A DNA stretch of 64,000 nt. It comes from CAIKMD01 sp035533255 (GTDB lineage Bacteria; Pseudomonadota; Alphaproteobacteria; ATCC43930; CGMCC-115725). Below are positions 61,412 through 64,000 of the stretch, one piece after another. A program made the translations under genes and the position numbers. Each line of letters opens with the position of its first letter. Position 1 is the stretch's first letter. The notes under the pieces were generated by a model. That model searched no databases, was not told the DNA's origin, and was given only the letters and a program-made list of their open reading frames with translations. Location of the stretch: assembly GCA_035533255.1 (NCBI GenBank), contig DATLUE010000028.1:1-64000 (forward strand). The letters are read 5' to 3'.

Positions 61412-62262
61412 TGGCACCGCAATTCCTGCGACGCTTGCCGGTAATACGGCGTTTCGGCCCCGCCGAGCCGACGGTCGCGGTCATACGCTTCGACGGCGTC
61501 ATCGGCGTGCGCGGCCGCCGCGGTCTCAGCCTCCTGCGTTATGCCGGCGCGCTCGACCGCGCGTTCAAGCTGCGCGGCCTCAAAGCCGTCGCCCTGGCGA
61601 TCAACTCGCCCGGCGGCTCGCCGGCGCAATCGGCGCTGCTCTATCGCCGCATCCGCCAGCTTGCGGCCGAGCGCGCGGTGCCGGTGATCGCCTTTGCCGA
61701 GGATGTCGCCGCCTCGGGCGGCTATTGGCTCGCGCTCGCGGCCGACGAGATCTACGCCGAAGACACGTCGCTGGTCGGCTCGATCGGCGTCGTCACCGCC
61801 GGCTTCGGGTTCGTGCAGGCGATGAGCAAGCTCGGCATCGAGCGCCGCCTGTTCACCGCGGGCGACAATAAATCGCTGCTCGATCCGTTCCTGCCCGAGC
61901 GCGAGGGCGACGTGGCGCGCCTCAAGACGCTGCAGCAGGATTTGCACGATAGCTTCAAGGATCTGGTGCGCGAGCGGCGCGGCGCCAAGCTCAAGGACGA
62001 CGAAGCGCTGCTGTTCAGCGGCGAGGTCTTCAGCGGCCGGCGCGCGCTCGGCATGGGGCTGGTCGACGGCATCGGCGAGCTGCGCGGCGTGGTGCGCGGC
62101 CTCTTCGGCGAGAGCGTGCGCCTGACGCCGATCGAGCCCGAGCGCCGGCGCTTTTCCTGGACGCGGCTGATGCGTCCCTTCTCCAGCGAGGCCGGCGAGA
62201 TTGCCGGCGACCTGCTCGCGCGCGTCGAGGAGCGGCTCGTTTGGGCGCGGTTCGGGCTGTGA
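61411..62262 (+). CDS. S49-family signal-peptide peptidase-like protease (SppA/SohB)
   Basis: A 283-residue protein with a ClpP-like core. N-S-P-G-G-S lies near residue 67, the nucleophile Ser in A-A-S-G-G-Y-W near 95 and the general-base Lys in G-D-N-K-S near 152. No clear membrane segment is visible at the N-terminus. ATG 61411 overlaps the previous stop. Confidence 0.92.
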   Translation: MAPQFLRRLPVIRRFGPAEPTVAVIRFDGVIGVRGRRGLSLLRYAGALDRAFKLRGLKAVALAINSPGGSPAQSALLYRRIRQLAAERAVPVIAFAEDVAASGGYWLALAADEIYAEDTSLVGSIGVVTAGFGFVQAMSKLGIERRLFTAGDNKSLLDPFLPEREGDVARLKTLQQDLHDSFKDLVRERRGAKLKDDEALLFSGEVFSGRRALGMGLVDGIGELRGVVRGLFGESVRLTPIEPERRRFSWTRLMRPFSSEAGEIAGDLLARVEERLVWARFGL

Positions 62263-63095
62263 TGGGCAAGATCGTTCTCGCGATGCTGCTCGTCTTCGCC
62301 GCCGTGCCGGCGATCGCCGCCGCGCCGCCGCTGATCACCCTGCCCGACGGCACCTATCGCGCGCTGACGCCGCCGCATTGGGACGGGAAGCGCAAGCTGC
62401 CGCTGGTGCTCTACCTTCACGGCTTTCGCGAGGACAGCGCGTTTGTCATGAACCGCGCCGACCTGGTCGATGCGGTGACCGGCCTCGGCGCGTTGTTGGT
62501 CGTGCCCGACGGCATGGGGGGAGGCTGGTCGCATGTCGGCGCGCCAAGCCACAAGCGCGACGACATCGCTTTTTTGCATGCGGTGGTCGCCGATGCCGAG
62601 CGGCGCTACCCGGTCGATCGTGCGCGCGTGTTCGCGGCCGGGTTCTCGATCGGCGGCTCGATGGTCTGGGATCTGGCCTGCCACGGCGCCGAAGGCTTCA
62701 CCGCCTTCCTGCCGTTCTCGGGCGATTTCTGGATGCCCTATCCAACGCGCTGCGAGACCGGCCCGATCGATCTGCGCCACACTCATGCCGACAATGATCA
62801 CACCTTCCCGATGGGCGGCCGGCCGCTGATGGGCGGCAAGTTCCATCAAGGCAATCTGCATCAGGGCATGGCGATCTTGGAGGTGACCGATGGCTGCGCG
62901 GTCGATCCCGACAAGGAAAGCCGAGAGGGCGATCTCAACTGCGAGACCTGGAGCACATGCAGCTCGGGCAAAATCCTCGAGCTCTGCATCCATCACGGCG
63001 ATCACCAGATCCAGGGCATTTGGCTGAAGCAGAGCATCGCATGGGCGCTGCAGCGCGCCGCCGCGAACGCCCTCGCCGCCAAGACCAAGGGCTGA
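62262..63095 (+). CDS. PHB-depolymerase/feruloyl-esterase-like secreted hydrolase
   Basis: A 277-residue protein with a signal peptide (to about A-I-A-A-A, residue 20) and a lpqC/PHB-depolymerase-like alpha/beta hydrolase fold: L-Y-L-H-G-F near residue 50 and the elbow G-F-S-I-G-G near 127. Several cysteines in the C-terminal part suggest disulfides. The substrate is likely an ester in the periplasm. ATG overlaps the upstream stop (TGATG). Confidence 0.88.
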   Translation: MGKIVLAMLLVFAAVPAIAAAPPLITLPDGTYRALTPPHWDGKRKLPLVLYLHGFREDSAFVMNRADLVDAVTGLGALLVVPDGMGGGWSHVGAPSHKRDDIAFLHAVVADAERRYPVDRARVFAAGFSIGGSMVWDLACHGAEGFTAFLPFSGDFWMPYPTRCETGPIDLRHTHADNDHTFPMGGRPLMGGKFHQGNLHQGMAILEVTDGCAVDPDKESREGDLNCETWSTCSSGKILELCIHHGDHQIQGIWLKQSIAWALQRAAANALAAKTKG

Positions 63096-63101
63096 GCCGC
63101 G

Positions 63102-63371
63102 ATGTTGGGGATGAGTCTCGGCAAGCTCCTAGTGCTCGCGGCTGTCATCCTGATCGTCTGGTACGGGTTCAAATACGCGGCGCGCGTCGAGGCGGTGCGG
63201 CAGCATCTGCGCGCCGAGATGCGGCGGCGCGGCGGCGCGGCGAGCGGTGGCGCCCGGCGCGTGCCGCCGCGCCCGGTCGAGGATCTGGTCAAATGCCAGC
63301 GTTGCGGCGCTTTCGTCGCGTCGCAAGGCGCCGCCAATTGCGGCAAACCGGGTTGCCCCTGGGGCCCATGA
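63102..63371 (+). CDS. Small membrane protein with C-terminal zinc-ribbon motif
   Basis: An 89-residue protein: one membrane helix (about 6-24), a basic stretch and a C-terminal C-x-x-C ... C-x-x-x-x-C region (K-C-Q-R-C near residue 66, N-C-G-K-P-G-C near 81). The pattern resembles PP0621-like proteins of unknown function. Its stop overlaps the next small gene (ATGA at 63368). Confidence 0.75.
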   Translation: MLGMSLGKLLVLAAVILIVWYGFKYAARVEAVRQHLRAEMRRRGGAASGGARRVPPRPVEDLVKCQRCGAFVASQGAANCGKPGCPWGP

Positions 63372-63478
63372 CGGAATTCGAGGCGCTTGCGGCGTGGCGC
63401 GATTTCTTCGTCGTGATGGGGGCGGCCGCGGGCAAATTGCTCGACGCGAATCGTCCGCGAATCGCCGCGCTCGCTTGA
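63368..63478 (+). CDS. Possible 36-residue protein
   Basis: A short frame (M-T-E-F-E-A-L-A-A-W-R-D at the start) whose ATG overlaps the stop of the zinc-ribbon gene. It may be translated by coupling. No family recognised; the evidence is arrangement only. Confidence 0.35.
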   Translation: MTEFEALAAWRDFFVVMGAAAGKLLDANRPRIAALA

Positions 63479-63538
63479 CCCTCTCCGAGTCGATCCTTAT
63501 GGTGCGCCGCAATCTCAACCGATTGCGGATGGCTTGAT

Positions 63539-64000
63539 TTGGCGAGCGCTTCGACGAGCAGCAGCTTCCAGGCGCTCATCCTCAAGCTGCAAACCTTCTG
63601 GGCCGATCAAGGTTGCGTCATCCTCCAACCCTATGATGTCGAGATGGGTGCCGGGACGTTCCACCCGGCGACGACCTTGCGCGCGCTGGGCCCGCGGCCC
63701 TGGAAAGCCGCCTATGTCCAGCCCTCGCGTCGTCCGACCGACGGCCGCTACGGCGAGAATCCCAACCGGCTGCAGCATTACTATCAGTTCCAGGTAATCC
63801 TGAAGCCCGCGCCCGTCGACAGCCAGGCGCTGTACCTGAAAAGCCTCGACGCGCTCGGCATCGACATGAAGCGCCACGACATCCGCTTCGTCGAGGACGA
63901 TTGGGAAAGCCCGACCTTGGGCGCCTGGGGGCTCGGCTGGGAGGTCTGGCTCGACGGCATGGAGGTGACGCAGTTTACCTATTTCCAGCAAGTCGGCGGC
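63539..64000 (+). CDS. glyQ: Glycyl-tRNA synthetase alpha subunit (partial, runs off the window)
   Basis: The visible 154 residues match GlyQ: F-W-A-D-Q-G-C-V-I-L-Q-P-Y-D near residue 20, G-T-F-H-P-A-T-T-L-R near 39, and the Y-V-Q-P-S-R-R-P-T-D-G-R-Y-G-E-N-P-N-R segment. It charges glycine onto tRNA with GlyS. TTG at 63539 is the likely start, since the nearest ATG is out of frame and runs into a stop. The 3' part lies beyond the window. Confidence 0.93.
   Translation, partial: MASASTSSSFQALILKLQTFWADQGCVILQPYDVEMGAGTFHPATTLRALGPRPWKAAYVQPSRRPTDGRYGENPNRLQHYYQFQVILKPAPVDSQALYLKSLDALGIDMKRHDIRFVEDDWESPTLGAWGLGWEVWLDGMEVTQFTYFQQVGG

Overview
The window is high-GC, densely packed bacterial chromosome. 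Gene order and family types point to an alphaproteobacterium of the Rhodospirillales/Hyphomicrobiales kind: a fabD-fabG-acpP-fabF-mltG-yicC-gmk run, a surA-pdxA-rsmA run next to lptD-lptG-lptF, holC and ndk after pepA, a 40-residue aa3-oxidase subunit IV protein, and DUF2007-methyltransferase-S49 peptidase ahead of glyQ. The order is an inference from gene content; no rRNA or taxonomic marker gene is complete enough here to fix it.

Layout. 1-353: tail of a toxin-antitoxin pair (MazF-like toxin). 472-6741 (+): a small lipoprotein, then fatty-acid synthesis (fabD, fabG, acpP, fabF), mltG, yicC-type RNase and gmk. 6716-14333 (-): lptF, lptG, lptD, surA, pdxA and rsmA, an outer-membrane biogenesis operon that ends in vitamin B6 and 16S rRNA modification genes. 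14500-22132 (+): two large polytopic membrane proteins, pepA, holC, ndk and a soluble PAS histidine kinase. 22325-27032 (-): a tightly coupled run of amidohydrolase, alpha/beta hydrolase, purM, purN, a GT87-like membrane protein and a subunit-IV-like small protein. 27169-42461: accessory and catabolic genes (periplasmic binding protein, serine hydrolase, two MFS exporters, DUF429 protein, SDR, MepA, OmpA-type protein, enoyl-CoA hydratase, GST, FAH-family hydrolase, HpcH-type aldolase, SPOR protein). 42671-49058: a branched-chain-type binding protein, then a NMT1/Tau-type ABC importer cluster with a cupin, a small lipoprotein and a MetE-like enzyme.

49065-51785 is a mobile element seen directly in the sequence. 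Perfect 17-bp terminal inverted repeats are flanked by a perfect 8-bp direct repeat. Inside are an IS1-type transposase, four passenger genes, a degenerate third copy of the end repeat, a candidate operator and a candidate structured RNA with a terminator. It sits directly upstream of a higBA toxin-antitoxin module (51828-52438) with a palindromic operator.

52439-63478: MBL-fold hydrolase, acyltransferase-3, two poorly characterised proteins, acyl-CoA ligase, CtpA-type protease, tRNA-Pro(CGG), octaprenyl-diphosphate synthase, DUF2007 protein, N6-adenine methyltransferase, S49 peptidase, PHB-depolymerase-like esterase and two small proteins. The window ends inside glyQ.

Most notable observations: the complete IS1-type element with cargo; three genes (rsmA, holC and a periplasmic binding protein) whose only sensible start is CTG; two palindromic intergenic repeats (22154-22301 and 40698-40782); a DUF429 nuclease-like protein with an extra C-terminal domain; and a MetE-like enzyme with a histone-like basic tail.
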